Assembly: GCA_022825505.1 (NCBI GenBank)
Contig: JAJDWR010000021.1
Span: 1 to 64,000, forward strand
Direction of reading: 5' to 3'
Length of the DNA stretch: 64,000 nucleotides
Source: Gammaproteobacteria bacterium
Lineage (GTDB): Bacteria; Pseudomonadota; Gammaproteobacteria; Steroidobacterales; Rariloculaceae
In this document: positions 21,572 through 31,289 of the stretch, one piece after another
How the letters are laid out: each line of letters starts with the position of its first letter
Position numbering within the stretch: position 1 is the first letter of the stretch
Notes under the pieces: model-generated
The model's database searches: none
Told to the model about the DNA's origin: nothing
The model's input: only the letters and a program-made list of their open reading frames with translations
Position numbers and translations under genes: made by a program

Positions 21572-22173
21572 GGCTGTTCCTCCCCCTCTTCCAGGTGACG
21601 GTAGGTTCTGGCGGTGACGTCCAGGACGAGTTCGCCCGGCGCGCCGCCTTCCAGCGCCCGGATATGCACGTCGTGCAGGGTGACCAGGCGCGGGATGGCG
21701 GCGATATCGCTCACGAAGCGGCCGAGCTGGTGATAGTCGCCGGACACACGCAGGTTGACCGCCAACTCAGCGTAGAACGCCTGCCGTTGTTCCTCCATCG
21801 GGTGGAACAGCCGTTCCTCCAGGCCCGCATTCAGCCCCGCCTGAGACAGGTCCGCCAGCAATCCCGGAATCTCGGTGGTGGGGGACAATCGGTCCAGTAC
21901 CGTACCGAACGAACCCTCGATTTCGGCAATCTGCTCCCGATAGGCCTGCAGGTTTGCCGCCCGCCGCTGGCCCTGCTCGAAGCGCCTGCGCAGCTCGGTT
22001 TCCTCACGTTGCGCGGACCGCAACAGCGCATACTCGGCATCGACCACGAACACCCGGGTTCCGAACAGGAGCACCGTCGCCAGGGCCGCCGCCACAGCAG
22101 CTGCGCGCAGGCTCGGCGGCCATCGTCCGGGATCGCTGAAATCAATAGAACGCACCTGGTCTGTCAGTGCCAC
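21568..22173 (-). CDS. pilO: Type IV pilus assembly protein PilO
   Basis: This bitopic inner-membrane protein of 201 residues has a short cytoplasmic N-terminus (MALTDQVRSIDFSDPGRW), one transmembrane helix (AAAVAAALATVLLFGTRVFVV), a coiled-coil stretch of Glu/Arg-rich heptads, and a ferredoxin-like periplasmic domain (YHQLGRFVSDIAAIPRLVTLHD). It pairs with PilN. The GTG at 22173 matches the family N-terminus and lies two bases after the pilN stop codon. The open frame extends further upstream but inside pilN. Confidence 0.92.
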   Translation of the reverse strand: MALTDQVRSIDFSDPGRWPPSLRAAAVAAALATVLLFGTRVFVVDAEYALLRSAQREETELRRRFEQGQRRAANLQAYREQIAEIEGSFGTVLDRLSPTTEIPGLLADLSQAGLNAGLEERLFHPMEEQRQAFYAELAVNLRVSGDYHQLGRFVSDIAAIPRLVTLHDVHIRALEGGAPGELVLDVTARTYRHLEEGEEQP

Positions 22174-22174
22174 A

Positions 22175-22729
22175 TCATTGCTCCGTTGCTGCCGCTGCCT
22201 GCTCCATGGCAATGGTGAACCGCGCACTTCTCACCGGTCCATCGGCAGCGGATTCCACCCGTTCGAGACGGGGCGCCTGCAGCCATGGCGACGAGTCGAT
22301 GTTTCGCATCAGCGCCGCGACACGGCTGTTGGACTCCGCCATTCCCTCGAGGACGATGCGATTGCCGTTCTGAGCCACGTCCACCAGTTGCACGCCGGCA
22401 GGGAGAATTTCCACGAGTTCGTCGATCAGGCGCACTGCGAGCGGCCGGGAACGCTGCAGCTCCGCGATGATTTGCATGCGCGCCAGGAGCTGGTCCCTGC
22501 GCGACTCGAGCCGTGCGAGTTCCTCGAGTTGATCGTCAAGGACTTCGATCTCGTAACGGAGCGTCCGGTTGCGGGCATCCTGCTCCGCCAGCAAGCCCTG
22601 AACCGTCAGCTTGGCAGCGTACACGGCACCGACACCGGCAAGCACGGCGACGCACAGGGCGAACAGGAACCGCTGCTGGTGCTTGCGCCGCTGTTCCTCC
22701 CGCCAGGGCAACAGGTTGACGGCCGGCAT
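22175..22729 (-). CDS. pilN: Type IV pilus assembly protein PilN
   Basis: The protein begins MPAVNLLPWREEQRR; the N-terminal NLLPWR motif is what binds PilM in the cytoplasm. One transmembrane helix follows (FLFALCVAVLAGVGAVYAA), then coiled coil and a periplasmic ferredoxin-like domain. ATG 22729 starts one base after the pilM stop and fits the family; a TTG at 22738 inside pilM is less likely. The protein forms a heterodimer with PilO. Confidence 0.92.
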   Translation of the reverse strand: MPAVNLLPWREEQRRKHQQRFLFALCVAVLAGVGAVYAAKLTVQGLLAEQDARNRTLRYEIEVLDDQLEELARLESRRDQLLARMQIIAELQRSRPLAVRLIDELVEILPAGVQLVDVAQNGNRIVLEGMAESNSRVAALMRNIDSSPWLQAPRLERVESAADGPVRSARFTIAMEQAAAATEQ

Positions 22730-22730
22730 C

Positions 22731-23792
22731 TCAGTCAAAGTTCCTCAATGCCAGGCCACACGCCGTCATCAACGCGGTATCGCCTTTGCTCACTGCCTGC
22801 GAGGCGGCCTTCGCGGTGACGCTGAGGTGACCGAACGGATCGACGATCTGGGTCGTGATTCCCAATCTTTCCGCCACCGCCTCGGCAACACCGGGGAGTC
22901 TTGCACAGCCTCCGCCCAGGAGGACCTGCACAGGTTGCCCGGCGCCATTTTCGGATGCCAGAAAAAACTGCAGCGAACGACTGACCTGCTGCGCCATGTC
23001 CTCTCGAAATCCTCCAAGCACGTCGGTGGCGTAATCGCCCGGCAATTCGCCCGCCTGTTTCGCCTCCTCGGCCGATACCGGGTCCAGTTCGTATCTCTCC
23101 ATGATTTCCTCGGTAAGTTGTTGCCCTCCGAATGCAAAACTGCGCGTGTACACGAGCCTGTGGTCGGACAAGGCGCTGAAAGTCGTGGTGACGGCGCCGA
23201 ATTCCACCACCGCGATCAACTGCCGCAACCCGCCGCCGATCATCTGGTGTGTGAGCAGCCGGCACGCGCGTTCCAGCGAATGCGGCTCCGGTTCGACGAT
23301 CCGCGCCTCCAGTCCTCCGGCCCGCAGCGCGCGCTGCCGCTGACTGACGTGCACGGAGCGCGCGGCCACCAACAGGACGTCCAGCATCCCCGGCGCGACC
23401 TCGCTGGGTCCCACCACTTCGAAATCCACATTTGCCTCCTCCATGGGGTACGGCAGAAACTGTTCCGTCTGAAACGCTGCATGGGCCTGCATCTCATCGT
23501 CGTTCAACTGACCCGGAATGCGCGTCATGCGCGTAACCACCGCGTCGCCCGCGATGGCCACCGCCCCCTCGCGGCTGCGCGTGCCGGAGCGCCTGTGCGC
23601 GCGGCGCACCGCCCTTGCCACCGCATCGATATCGACGATGTCGGCGTCTTCCATGGAGCCGGCAGGAATCGGTTCCATTGCATAGGCCTCCACTCGATAG
23701 CTCTCACCGCTTTGCGCGAGTTCGACCAGCTTCACTCCGCTGACGGTGATGTCCACACCCAGAATGGGTCGTTTTTCCCGGCCTGGAAACAC
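22731..23792 (-). CDS. pilM: Type IV pilus actin-like ATPase PilM
   Basis: This actin/FtsA-fold cytoplasmic protein of about 353 residues has phosphate-1 ILGVDITVSGVKLVEL, phosphate-2 AVVEFGAVTTTFS and adenosine-site LLGGGCARLPGV. It binds the N-terminus of PilN and opens the pilMNOPQ operon. GTG 23792 would place the ILGVDI strand at the usual position; a TTG at 23807 is the alternative. The promoter must lie in the 168-bp gap shared with divergent ponA. Confidence 0.93.
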   Translation of the reverse strand: MFPGREKRPILGVDITVSGVKLVELAQSGESYRVEAYAMEPIPAGSMEDADIVDIDAVARAVRRAHRRSGTRSREGAVAIAGDAVVTRMTRIPGQLNDDEMQAHAAFQTEQFLPYPMEEANVDFEVVGPSEVAPGMLDVLLVAARSVHVSQRQRALRAGGLEARIVEPEPHSLERACRLLTHQMIGGGLRQLIAVVEFGAVTTTFSALSDHRLVYTRSFAFGGQQLTEEIMERYELDPVSAEEAKQAGELPGDYATDVLGGFREDMAQQVSRSLQFFLASENGAGQPVQVLLGGGCARLPGVAEAVAERLGITTQIVDPFGHLSVTAKAASQAVSKGDTALMTACGLALRNFD

Positions 23793-23960
23793 GGCAGACT
23801 CTCTCAAACAGGTCTGCTTGAGTTAGAATTGACCCAGATGCTCGATGTGCCCATGTATCCTCTCTCCCGGATTACCCGGCATGCGGTCGTCGCCGGTACC
23901 AGAACCAAAGGTTATGCGAGCGGTCGAACGAATACCGCACGCAAACCTGGGCAATAGGTA

Positions 23961-26648
23961 TTGATTGTGAGCAAAAAAGGCGGCAAACGGTTGAGGCGGT
24001 GGACGCCGGCAAGCGGCAGGGGCACGGCGATGCGCAGGTACGGCAGACTCACAGCCGCCCTCGGAGCCTTCATGGGAGCCGGTTTGCTGGCCATTGCCGC
24101 GCTGATCTCCGGAGGCTATTTCTATGTGGCGCCGGGACTTCCCCAGGCCGAAGAGTTGCGGGACATCCGCGTTCAGATTCCACTGTCCATCTACAGCCGC
24201 GACGGGCGGCTGATCTCCCAGTTCGGCGAGCGGCGCACGCCGGTCGACCTTGCGGACATGCCTCCGGTCATCGTCGAAGCGGTCCTTGCGGCCGAGGACG
24301 ATCGCTTCTTCGAGCATCCGGGCATCGATTACCAGGGTACGTTGCGGGCGATCCTGCTGTTCGTTCTCAACGCGGGCGAGCCCGAGCAGGGCGGCAGCAC
24401 CATCACCCAGCAGATCGCCCGGCAGTACTTCCTGACCCGGGATCGAACGCTGGTGCGAAAGTTCAAGGAGTGGATTCTGGCGGTCCGCATCGAGCGGGAA
24501 TTCACCAAGCAGGAAATCCTCGACATCTTCCTGAATACCACGTTCTTCGGCCAGCATGCCCACGGAGTGGCCGCCGCCGTACAGACGTTCTTCGGCAAGC
24601 CGCTTGAGGAGATCAGCCTGTCGGATGCGGCCATCATCGCCGGAATTCCACGCGGTCCCTCCATCTTCAACCCGATCGCAAGCCCCGAGGCGGCCAAGCA
24701 GCGCCGGGCCTACGTGCTGCGCCGCATGCGCGAACTCGGGTACATCTCCGCCGAGGAGCAGCGGCAGGCACTGAGCGTGCCCGTCGACGGCCGGCGTTAC
24801 GGTCCGGAACAGCAGCTCGACGCCCCCTACGTGGCTGAAATGGTGCGCGCGGAGATGATCCGGCGCTTCGGACTTGCCGCCTACACTGCCGGCCTCAAGG
24901 TCACGACGACCGTCGACAGCCGCCTGCAGCGTGCCGCGGACGACGCGCTGAGGGGCGCCTTGATCGATTACGACGAACGCCACGGGTACCGGGGACCGCT
25001 GGCGCGCATTCCTGCCGAGGCGTTGGTCCCCGGCGACGCGAGTAATGCCGCTGGCAGTGGTGACGACCTCTTGCGGGCCGACAGGGGGAATCCCGAATCG
25101 GCCTGGCAAGCACTGCTGGATGACTATGAGCCGGTCTCAGGCTACCGTACGGGACTGGTGGTCGGCCTGGAGCCGATCCCACGGGACGACGATGTCCCGG
25201 CGGCCACCTCCGCCTTCATCGACGGCTCCGCCGCGAATGAAGACGATCCCGCGATGGACGAGGAACATTCCGCGCAGGAACTCCGGGCCGTGGTGTACTT
25301 CAACGACAGGGGGCTTGTCCCCGTGGAACTGGAGTCGGTGGGATGGGCCGCTCCCTATATCGATGAGAACCGCACCGGCAACCGGCCGGGCGGTGTGGCC
25401 GACGTTCTCGCGCCCGGCGATATCGTGCGATTCCGGGAAACGGCAGCCGGGGCGTTGCGTCTGGGCCAGGTCCCGGAAGCGCAGGGCGCGCTGGTTGCGC
25501 TGGACCCCATGGACGGGGCCGTGACCGCATTATCCGGCGGTTTCGACTTCTTTCTCAGCAATTTCAACCGCGTCACCCAGTCCCGGCGCCAGCCGGGCTC
25601 GGCATTCAAGCCCTTCGTCTATTCGGCGGCACTGGACCGCGGCTTCACGGTAGCCTCCATCTTCAACGATGCACCGATCGTCGAGCCCAGCCCGGAACTC
25701 GAAGGGTTCTGGCGCCCGACCAACTACTCGGAAGGGTTCAATGGTCCGACGCGGCTTCGCGAAGCACTGATCAAGTCCCTCAACCTGGTCTCCGTGCGAG
25801 TCATGCAGCAGGCCGGCCTGCCGCATACGGTCGACTACGTGCGACGCTTCGGGTTCGACGAGCTGGCCGCACCGATGAATCCCTCCATGTCGCTGGGCGC
25901 CGGCGGCGTGGCGCCGCTGGACCTGGCCGGGGGCTACGCGGTACTGGCGAACGGGGGCTCCTACGTGGAGCCCTACATCATCGAGAAGGTGGTGGACGCG
26001 GATGGAGAGACGCTCTTCGCTGCCGCGCCCGCGCTGGCCTGCAGGAATTGCGAGGAACCGGAACAGCCCGGGGCCGAGCTGTTGCATTCGATCAGCGACA
26101 TTTACGGCGCCCGCCCACCGGCGAAACGCATCGCGGACGCACAGAACATCTATCTCATGAACGACATGCTGGCGGACGTGGTCCTTCGGGGAACCGGGGT
26201 GCGGGCCTCCCGGGAACTCGGCCGCACGGACCTCAGGGGCAAGACCGGCACCACCAACGACCGGCGCGATGCCTGGTTCGCCGGCTTTAACGGGGACATC
26301 GTTGCCGCGGCCTGGGTCGGCTTCGACCAGGAGCGCTCGCTGGGCGGCGGCGAACAGGGAGCGCGCACGGCCCTGCCGATGTGGATCGAGTTCATGCGGG
26401 TCGCGCTGGACGGGCGTCCCCTGAACAGCATGGAGCGCCCCCCGGGCATAATCGATGTGCGGATCGACCCGGTCACGGGCCTGGCGGCGGGCAGCGGTGA
26501 AGCGAGCCTGTTCGAGAAGTTCAGGATGGAGTACGCACCGCGGGCGCCGTCGCCCCGAATCCAGGCACCGCAGGCGCCGGCGGAAACGCTGACGGGCAAC
26601 CCGCTTCCGAATGCCGAGGAAATCATTGAACCGGGCCGGATTTTCTAG
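23961..26648 (+). CDS. ponA: Penicillin-binding protein 1A, bifunctional
   Basis: This class A PBP of 895 residues makes and cross-links glycan strands. After a short basic cytoplasmic tail and one transmembrane helix (LGAFMGAGLLAIAALISGGYF), the GT51 domain shows VLAAEDDRFFEHPGID, GGSTITQQIARQ and ILDIFLNTTFFG. An insert/OB-like region follows. The transpeptidase domain has the nucleophile motif PGSAFKPF near residue 545, SLN near 603 and KTGTTN near 760. The start may be the TTG at 23961 or the ATG at 24030; the latter still includes the membrane helix. It is divergent from pilM, a common gammaproteobacterial arrangement. Confidence 0.95.
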   Translation: MIVSKKGGKRLRRWTPASGRGTAMRRYGRLTAALGAFMGAGLLAIAALISGGYFYVAPGLPQAEELRDIRVQIPLSIYSRDGRLISQFGERRTPVDLADMPPVIVEAVLAAEDDRFFEHPGIDYQGTLRAILLFVLNAGEPEQGGSTITQQIARQYFLTRDRTLVRKFKEWILAVRIEREFTKQEILDIFLNTTFFGQHAHGVAAAVQTFFGKPLEEISLSDAAIIAGIPRGPSIFNPIASPEAAKQRRAYVLRRMRELGYISAEEQRQALSVPVDGRRYGPEQQLDAPYVAEMVRAEMIRRFGLAAYTAGLKVTTTVDSRLQRAADDALRGALIDYDERHGYRGPLARIPAEALVPGDASNAAGSGDDLLRADRGNPESAWQALLDDYEPVSGYRTGLVVGLEPIPRDDDVPAATSAFIDGSAANEDDPAMDEEHSAQELRAVVYFNDRGLVPVELESVGWAAPYIDENRTGNRPGGVADVLAPGDIVRFRETAAGALRLGQVPEAQGALVALDPMDGAVTALSGGFDFFLSNFNRVTQSRRQPGSAFKPFVYSAALDRGFTVASIFNDAPIVEPSPELEGFWRPTNYSEGFNGPTRLREALIKSLNLVSVRVMQQAGLPHTVDYVRRFGFDELAAPMNPSMSLGAGGVAPLDLAGGYAVLANGGSYVEPYIIEKVVDADGETLFAAAPALACRNCEEPEQPGAELLHSISDIYGARPPAKRIADAQNIYLMNDMLADVVLRGTGVRASRELGRTDLRGKTGTTNDRRDAWFAGFNGDIVAAAWVGFDQERSLGGGEQGARTALPMWIEFMRVALDGRPLNSMERPPGIIDVRIDPVTGLAAGSGEASLFEKFRMEYAPRAPSPRIQAPQAPAETLTGNPLPNAEEIIEPGRIF

Positions 26649-26677
26649 CCTGCGCCCCAGGGGAGGAGACAGACGCC

Positions 26678-27271
26678 ATGGCCACCTCCGAATCGCTCCG
26701 GGATCGGCTGGCGCAGGAAGCTGCGCGGCTGATGATCGAGCACGGAATCCGGGACTACGGACTCGCCAAACGCAAGGCCGCCCGCCGCTTGGGCGTGCGG
26801 GCCGCGTGGGCGCTCCCGGGCAACGCTGAAATCGACGCACGGGTGACCGAGTGGCAGGAACTCTTCGAGCCCGAAACCCATGGCCGCCGGCTTCGCGAGC
26901 TTCGCGGCCTGGCGCTGGAAGTGATGGACGCCTTCTCCGTATTCAATCCACGCCTGGCAGGCCCCGTGCTGAGTGGCGCGATCAACGTGAACTCGCCCAT
27001 CGAAGTGCATCTGTTTACCGATGCCCCCGAGAACGTGGCGATGTCGCTTGACGCCTGGGGCAAGACCTTCAGGGATTGCCAGCGCCGCTATCGCTACAAC
27101 GGCCGCGGCGTCACCCTCATCCCGGGCTTCCGCTTCAATATCCGCAGCCAGCGGGTCGATGCGCTGGTCTTTCCGGACAAGGGCCTGAGGCAGGCGCCCA
27201 TGAGCCCCGTGGATGGCCGGCCCATGCCCCGTGCAAACCGGACCCGCGTCCGGGCTCTGCTGGAGGACTAG
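26678..27271 (+). CDS. Conserved nucleotidyltransferase-like protein
   Basis: The 197-residue protein opens with a helical ARLMIEHGIRDYGLAKRKAARRLGV segment. A region follows that looks like a minimal nucleotidyltransferase fold: AGPVLSGAINVNSPIEVHLFTDAPENVAM, with S-G and a later H-L-F-(T/A)-D. It ends DALVFPDKGLRQAPMSPVDGRPM. I recognise it as a conserved gammaproteobacterial family of unproved function. No clear pair of catalytic Asp residues is seen, so activity is doubtful. A strong GGGGAGGAG lies 9-18 bases before the ATG. It sits 29 bp after ponA. Confidence 0.7.
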   Translation: MATSESLRDRLAQEAARLMIEHGIRDYGLAKRKAARRLGVRAAWALPGNAEIDARVTEWQELFEPETHGRRLRELRGLALEVMDAFSVFNPRLAGPVLSGAINVNSPIEVHLFTDAPENVAMSLDAWGKTFRDCQRRYRYNGRGVTLIPGFRFNIRSQRVDALVFPDKGLRQAPMSPVDGRPMPRANRTRVRALLED

Positions 27272-27277
27272 AAGCCC

Positions 27278-27823
27278 TTGGCCAACAGCCCGATCATGCG
27301 GCATGGACGGTGCCTGATCGCCTTGTTCCTGTGCGGTTCGGCAACGGCGCAGGAAGCCGTCACGGACCGCTTCGTCCTCGGTACCACCGGGAACCGCGAG
27401 GTCGTCGTGCTGCCTGCCGCCGACGCCTCGACGCAACTGGCTGCAGCGTCCGGACCAATATCGGCACAGTCCTTCGAGACAGATTCCCAACGCATACACA
27501 GCGTATCGTTCGAAGGCGAAACGTTCCGGGCGTCCACACCGCTGGAAGGACCCATGTCGCGAATCGTCTTCGATCCGGCCCAACGCAGGTTCGTGCCACT
27601 GTTGACGAGTATCCGCGTTGAGCTGGATGATTTCTCCAGACTGGATTCCGTCGCGGACCGCCTTGGCGCGGTCGATGCAACGCCATTCGAGAGCCTGGGA
27701 TTTGCGATCATTGAATTGCCGGAGGCGCTGCACCCGGTGGAGGCAATCGAAATGCTGAGCGGGTCGCCCGAAGTCGGGGAGGCGTCGTTACGGCTGCCCG
27801 GACCGCAGATCCGTTTGCGGTAG
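27278..27823 (+). CDS. Secreted protein of unknown function
   Basis: The 181-residue product has a signal peptide (CLIALFLCGSATA before QEAV). The C-terminal third (residues ~110-181: VELDDFSRLDSVADRLGAV...FAIIELPEALHPVEAIEML...EVGEASL) resembles the propeptide/inhibitor-like alpha-beta domains found before subtilase domains, but no protease follows. The start could be TTG 27278 (GGAGG 11 bases upstream) or ATG 27296. It lies six bases after the nucleotidyltransferase-like gene and is probably co-transcribed with it. Confidence 0.55.
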   Translation: MANSPIMRHGRCLIALFLCGSATAQEAVTDRFVLGTTGNREVVVLPAADASTQLAAASGPISAQSFETDSQRIHSVSFEGETFRASTPLEGPMSRIVFDPAQRRFVPLLTSIRVELDDFSRLDSVADRLGAVDATPFESLGFAIIELPEALHPVEAIEMLSGSPEVGEASLRLPGPQIRLR

Positions 27824-27825
27824 GA

Positions 27826-27839
27826 GCGGGCAAACCCGC
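27826..27839. terminator. Small hairpin between convergent genes
   Basis: GCGGG and CCCGC pair around a CAAA loop just after the stop of the secreted protein, facing the end of the leftward permease operon. No T-tract follows on either strand, so only a weak or Rho-assisted role can be inferred. Confidence 0.25.
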
Positions 27840-27886
27840 AAACGTCCGCGGCTCCCGCTTTCCCCTGCGGCCAATGTCCCGGGCTC

Positions 27887-28723
27887 CTAACCGGACGCGG
27901 ACGAGCGCTTTCGCAGCCAGGCCACGGTCCACAGCAGGCAGAGAGCGAAGACGATCAGGAATGCGGCCACGGCCAGGATGGCCGGGCTGATGTTCTCCCG
28001 GATGCCGGCCCACATCTGCCGCGGGATCGTTCGCTGCTCGACGCCCGCCAGGAACAGAACCACGACCACCTCGTCGAACGAGGTCGCGAAGGCGAACAGC
28101 GCCCCGGAAATGACGCCGGGCGCAATCAGCGGTAGCTGTACGCTGCGGAAGGTGCGCACGGGTCCCGCTCCCAGTGAGGCGGCCGCACGCGTCATGTTGC
28201 GGTTGTAGCCTGCCAGGGTCGCCGTGACGGTGATCACGACGAAGGGGGCGCCAAGCACGGCATGCGCCAGGATCAGGCCCAGGTGCGTCTGGCCGAGGCC
28301 CAGCCGCGTGTAGAAAAAGAACATCCCGGCGGCGGCGATGATTACGGGGGTGACCAGCGGGGAGATGAGAAATCCCATCACCAGGCGCCGTGCGGGCATG
28401 TGCGGGCTGGACAGGCCGAGCGCCGCCAGCGTACCCAGCAGCGTGGCCAGCGCGGTTGCCGCCGTGCCGATGACGAGGCTGTTCGCCAGGGCGCCGGTCC
28501 ATGCGTCGTCGGTCACCACTTCCCGGTACCAGCGCAACGACCAGGCCTCGGGGTCGAACCGGAGCATGCCTTCGGTAAAGGTGAAATACGGTTCGGCGTT
28601 GAAACTCAGGGGCAGGATCACGAGGATCGGCGCGATGAGGAACACCAGAACACCCACGCAGTAGCCCAGGTAGGCGACCCGCCCGAGACGTCCGATTCCG
28701 CCGATTCCGCCTGCTTCCGCCAT
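27887..28723 (-). CDS. ABC importer permease, PotC-like
   Basis: The 278-residue inner-membrane protein has about six hydrophobic segments and the permease coupling (EAA) loop AAASLGAGPVRTFRSVQLPLIAPGV. The N-terminal helix and the spacing FIAPILVILPLSFN fit the PotC/YdcV group of spermidine/putrescine-type importers. It is the third gene of the leftward set ATPase-permease-permease and starts 28 bp after the second. No periplasmic binding protein is encoded nearby, so the substrate is unknown. Confidence 0.88.
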   Translation of the reverse strand: MAEAGGIGGIGRLGRVAYLGYCVGVLVFLIAPILVILPLSFNAEPYFTFTEGMLRFDPEAWSLRWYREVVTDDAWTGALANSLVIGTAATALATLLGTLAALGLSSPHMPARRLVMGFLISPLVTPVIIAAAGMFFFYTRLGLGQTHLGLILAHAVLGAPFVVITVTATLAGYNRNMTRAAASLGAGPVRTFRSVQLPLIAPGVISGALFAFATSFDEVVVVLFLAGVEQRTIPRQMWAGIRENISPAILAVAAFLIVFALCLLWTVAWLRKRSSASG

Positions 28724-28751
28724 TTCAGGTCACACCGGGACGCCCGCCGCC

Positions 28752-29951
28752 TCAGGTCACGCCGATGCGGCCGCCGCCGGCGACGCGGTCGTAGAGGATA
28801 TACAGGCCGGTCACGCAAACCAGGATGACGCCGCCGAGCGCCGACGCCAGCCCCCAGTTCAGCGACGTCTGCATGTGGTAGGCGACCATGTTGGAGATCA
28901 ACTGGCCGGTGCTGCCTCCCACCAGCGCCGGGGTGATGTAGTAGCCGATGGCGAGTATGAAGACCAGCAGGCTCCCGGCGCCGACGCCCGGGAGCGACTG
29001 CGGCCAGTAGACGCGCCAAAACGCCTGCGCGGGTCCGGCGCCGAGGGAGGCGGCGGCGCTCATGTGCGATCGGGGGATGGTGCGCATGACCGAATAAAGC
29101 GGCAACACCATGAACGGCAGCAGAACGTGGGTCATGGCCACGAAGGTCCCGGTCATGTTGTAGATCAGGGCCAGCCGCGCATCGTCGGACACGAACCCGG
29201 CAGCGACCAGCAGGTCGTTGATGACGCCCTGGTTCTGCAGCAGCACGATCCAGGAGGTGGTGCGCACCAGCAGCGATGTCCAGAACGGCACCAGCACCAG
29301 GGCCAGCAGGATTGCGCTGCGCCGGGGCGGCGAGTGCGCAATCAGGTGCGCAAGGGGGTAGCCGAGCATGAGGCACAGCAGGGTGACGCCCAGGCTCACC
29401 GCCAGGGTGCGCGTGAAGAGCGGGACGTAGATGCGCCGATCCGGGGTCTGCCGCACCACCGAACCGTCGGGCAGGCGGGTCAGGTCCACCGCCGCCAGGT
29501 AGTGCCTCGTCGTGTAACGCTCGCCCGCCGTGCGCAGCGCATGCCAGGTTTCGATCTCCTCCCACGCGGGATTGATCTCTACCATCGTGTCGCGCCAGGC
29601 ATCGCCGGGAGCGTCCCGCAACCGCCGCGCGGAAACCACCAGTACGCTGCGCAAACCTCCCTGGACCCGGTTGACCCGGCCGGCGATCTGGCCGATGGTC
29701 CGCTCCTCCTGAGCGACGAGCAGTTCCCGGGCCGCGGCCTCGAAAACCACGTCCTCCGGGACGCTCATACCGTCCCAATCGTCCAGCAGCGCAACCGTTT
29801 CCGGCAACGCGTCGGCAACTACCGGGTCGTAGACGCTGCGCACCAGCATCGACACCAGCGGTGCGACGAAGGTCACCCCCACGAACGCCACCAGCGGCAG
29901 CGTCAGGCCCGCCGCGCGCAGGCGCGCGCGCCGTTCGCCCGCGCTACGCAT
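28752..29951 (-). CDS. ABC importer permease, PotB-like, with large periplasmic insert
   Basis: The 399-residue permease starts [16 protein letters not shown]. The first membrane helix (PLVAFVGVTFVAPLVSMLVRSVY) is separated from the rest by about 150 hydrophilic residues that probably face the periplasm. Five further helices follow, with the coupling loop AAASLGAGPAQAFWRVYWPQS. The length exceeds E. coli PotB (about 275 residues) because of that insert. The start overlaps the ATPase stop by eight bases. Confidence 0.88.
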   Translation of the reverse strand: MRSAGERRARLRAAGLTLPLVAFVGVTFVAPLVSMLVRSVYDPVVADALPETVALLDDWDGMSVPEDVVFEAAARELLVAQEERTIGQIAGRVNRVQGGLRSVLVVSARRLRDAPGDAWRDTMVEINPAWEEIETWHALRTAGERYTTRHYLAAVDLTRLPDGSVVRQTPDRRIYVPLFTRTLAVSLGVTLLCLMLGYPLAHLIAHSPPRRSAILLALVLVPFWTSLLVRTTSWIVLLQNQGVINDLLVAAGFVSDDARLALIYNMTGTFVAMTHVLLPFMVLPLYSVMRTIPRSHMSAAASLGAGPAQAFWRVYWPQSLPGVGAGSLLVFILAIGYYITPALVGGSTGQLISNMVAYHMQTSLNWGLASALGGVILVCVTGLYILYDRVAGGGRIGVT

Positions 29952-31065
29952 CGTGATCTTCGCCGGGGTCCAGCACCCGGCAGTCGGTCGGCGTCCAGCC
30001 GATCCGGATCGCATCGCCTTCGAGCACCGCGCCGTGACCGACCATGTTCGGAATCTTGGCGATGAAATCCTTGCGGCCGCACGCGTCCACGCGGATTCTC
30101 AGGTGATCGCCGACAAACGTGATGTCCCGGATGCGTGCGTCGAATTCGTTGGAATAAAGCCCCGGCCGCGGCGCCACGGCGACCCGCTCGGGGCGAATCG
30201 ACAGCGTGGTGGCGTCGCCGGGTTCGCAGGGTGCGACCCGAATGGCACGGACGACTTGATCGCCCACCTGGACCCGGCAGATGTCCTTGTCGATGGACAG
30301 CACGCGGCCGTGCAGGCGATTGTTTTCGCCGATGAATCGCGCCACGAAGGACCGTTCCGGCTCCTCGTAGAGCGACTCCGGCGGCGCCACCTGCTCGATG
30401 CGCCCGTCCTTGAGCACGGCCACGCGGTCCGACATGACCATCGCCTCCTGCTGATCGTGGGTCACGTAGACGATGGTCACGCCGAGGGTTTGATGGATGC
30501 GGCGGATCTCGTACTGCATCTCCTCGCGCAGGTGCCGGTCCAGCGCGCCCAGGGGTTCGTCCATGAGCACCAGGTCGGGCTCGAAGACCAGCGCCCGGGC
30601 GATGGCCACGCGCTGCTGCTGCCCGCCGGAAAGCTGGTTCGGACGCCGTTCTCCAAAGCCTTCCAGTCGGACCAGCTCCAACGTGCGCCGAACGCGTTCC
30701 CGGGACTTGTCGCGGGACATTCCACGTACATCCAGGGGAAAGGCCAGATTCTCCGCAACCGTCATGTGCGGAAACAGCGCGTAGTCCTGAAAGACCATGC
30801 CGATCCCCCGCTGGCGCGGCGGCAGCGCATGCACCGAGCGGCCCTCGATGCGAATGGCCCCCGTGGTCGGCGCCTCGAATCCGGCGAGCATCATCAGGCA
30901 GGTGGTCTTGCCCGAACCGGACGGACCGAGCAGGCTCAGAAACTCGCCCCGGCGAACCGTCAGATTGAATTCCTGAACGGCCATGACGCGGCCGTCATAG
31001 CTCTTGCCGATATTCTCGAATTCGACGTGGGGATCGTCGCTGGATGGACGTCTTTCGGTTGTCAT
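29944..31065 (-). CDS. ABC importer ATPase, PotA-like
   Basis: The 373-residue ATPase has Walker [11 protein letters not shown]-loop [13 protein letters not shown], signature LSGGQQQR, Walker [13 protein letters not shown] and H-loop VTHD. A C-terminal TOBE domain follows ([20 protein letters not shown]). This is the PotA/MalK layout for importers of polyamines and related compounds. ATG 31065 precedes the domain start; an earlier frame extension is not supported. It heads the three-gene importer operon that lacks a binding-protein gene. Confidence 0.9.
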   Translation of the reverse strand: MTTERRPSSDDPHVEFENIGKSYDGRVMAVQEFNLTVRRGEFLSLLGPSGSGKTTCLMMLAGFEAPTTGAIRIEGRSVHALPPRQRGIGMVFQDYALFPHMTVAENLAFPLDVRGMSRDKSRERVRRTLELVRLEGFGERRPNQLSGGQQQRVAIARALVFEPDLVLMDEPLGALDRHLREEMQYEIRRIHQTLGVTIVYVTHDQQEAMVMSDRVAVLKDGRIEQVAPPESLYEEPERSFVARFIGENNRLHGRVLSIDKDICRVQVGDQVVRAIRVAPCEPGDATTLSIRPERVAVAPRPGLYSNEFDARIRDITFVGDHLRIRVDACGRKDFIAKIPNMVGHGAVLEGDAIRIGWTPTDCRVLDPGEDHDA

Positions 31066-31289
31066 GGGGAGCTGTCGCTGGAGATCGATGCGGACATTAG
31101 CATCAGAGCCGGCGATCGTCACGCGGGCATGTTGAACGGCAGGCGTCGGGTTCCAGGGGCCATTTCGTAGAATACGACCAAATCTGCCCGGATTGCGAAA
31201 TTCCCGACGGCAAGGCTGCCGCTCAACCGTACGCGAGCTATAGAATTGAGAAGCAAAGATGGAGCAAGTCCCGAGCGCGCCTGAGAACC

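Noticed and set aside
28875..30065. Long open frame opposite the PotB-like permease
   Set aside because: His/Arg/Gln-rich shadow frame with no domain.
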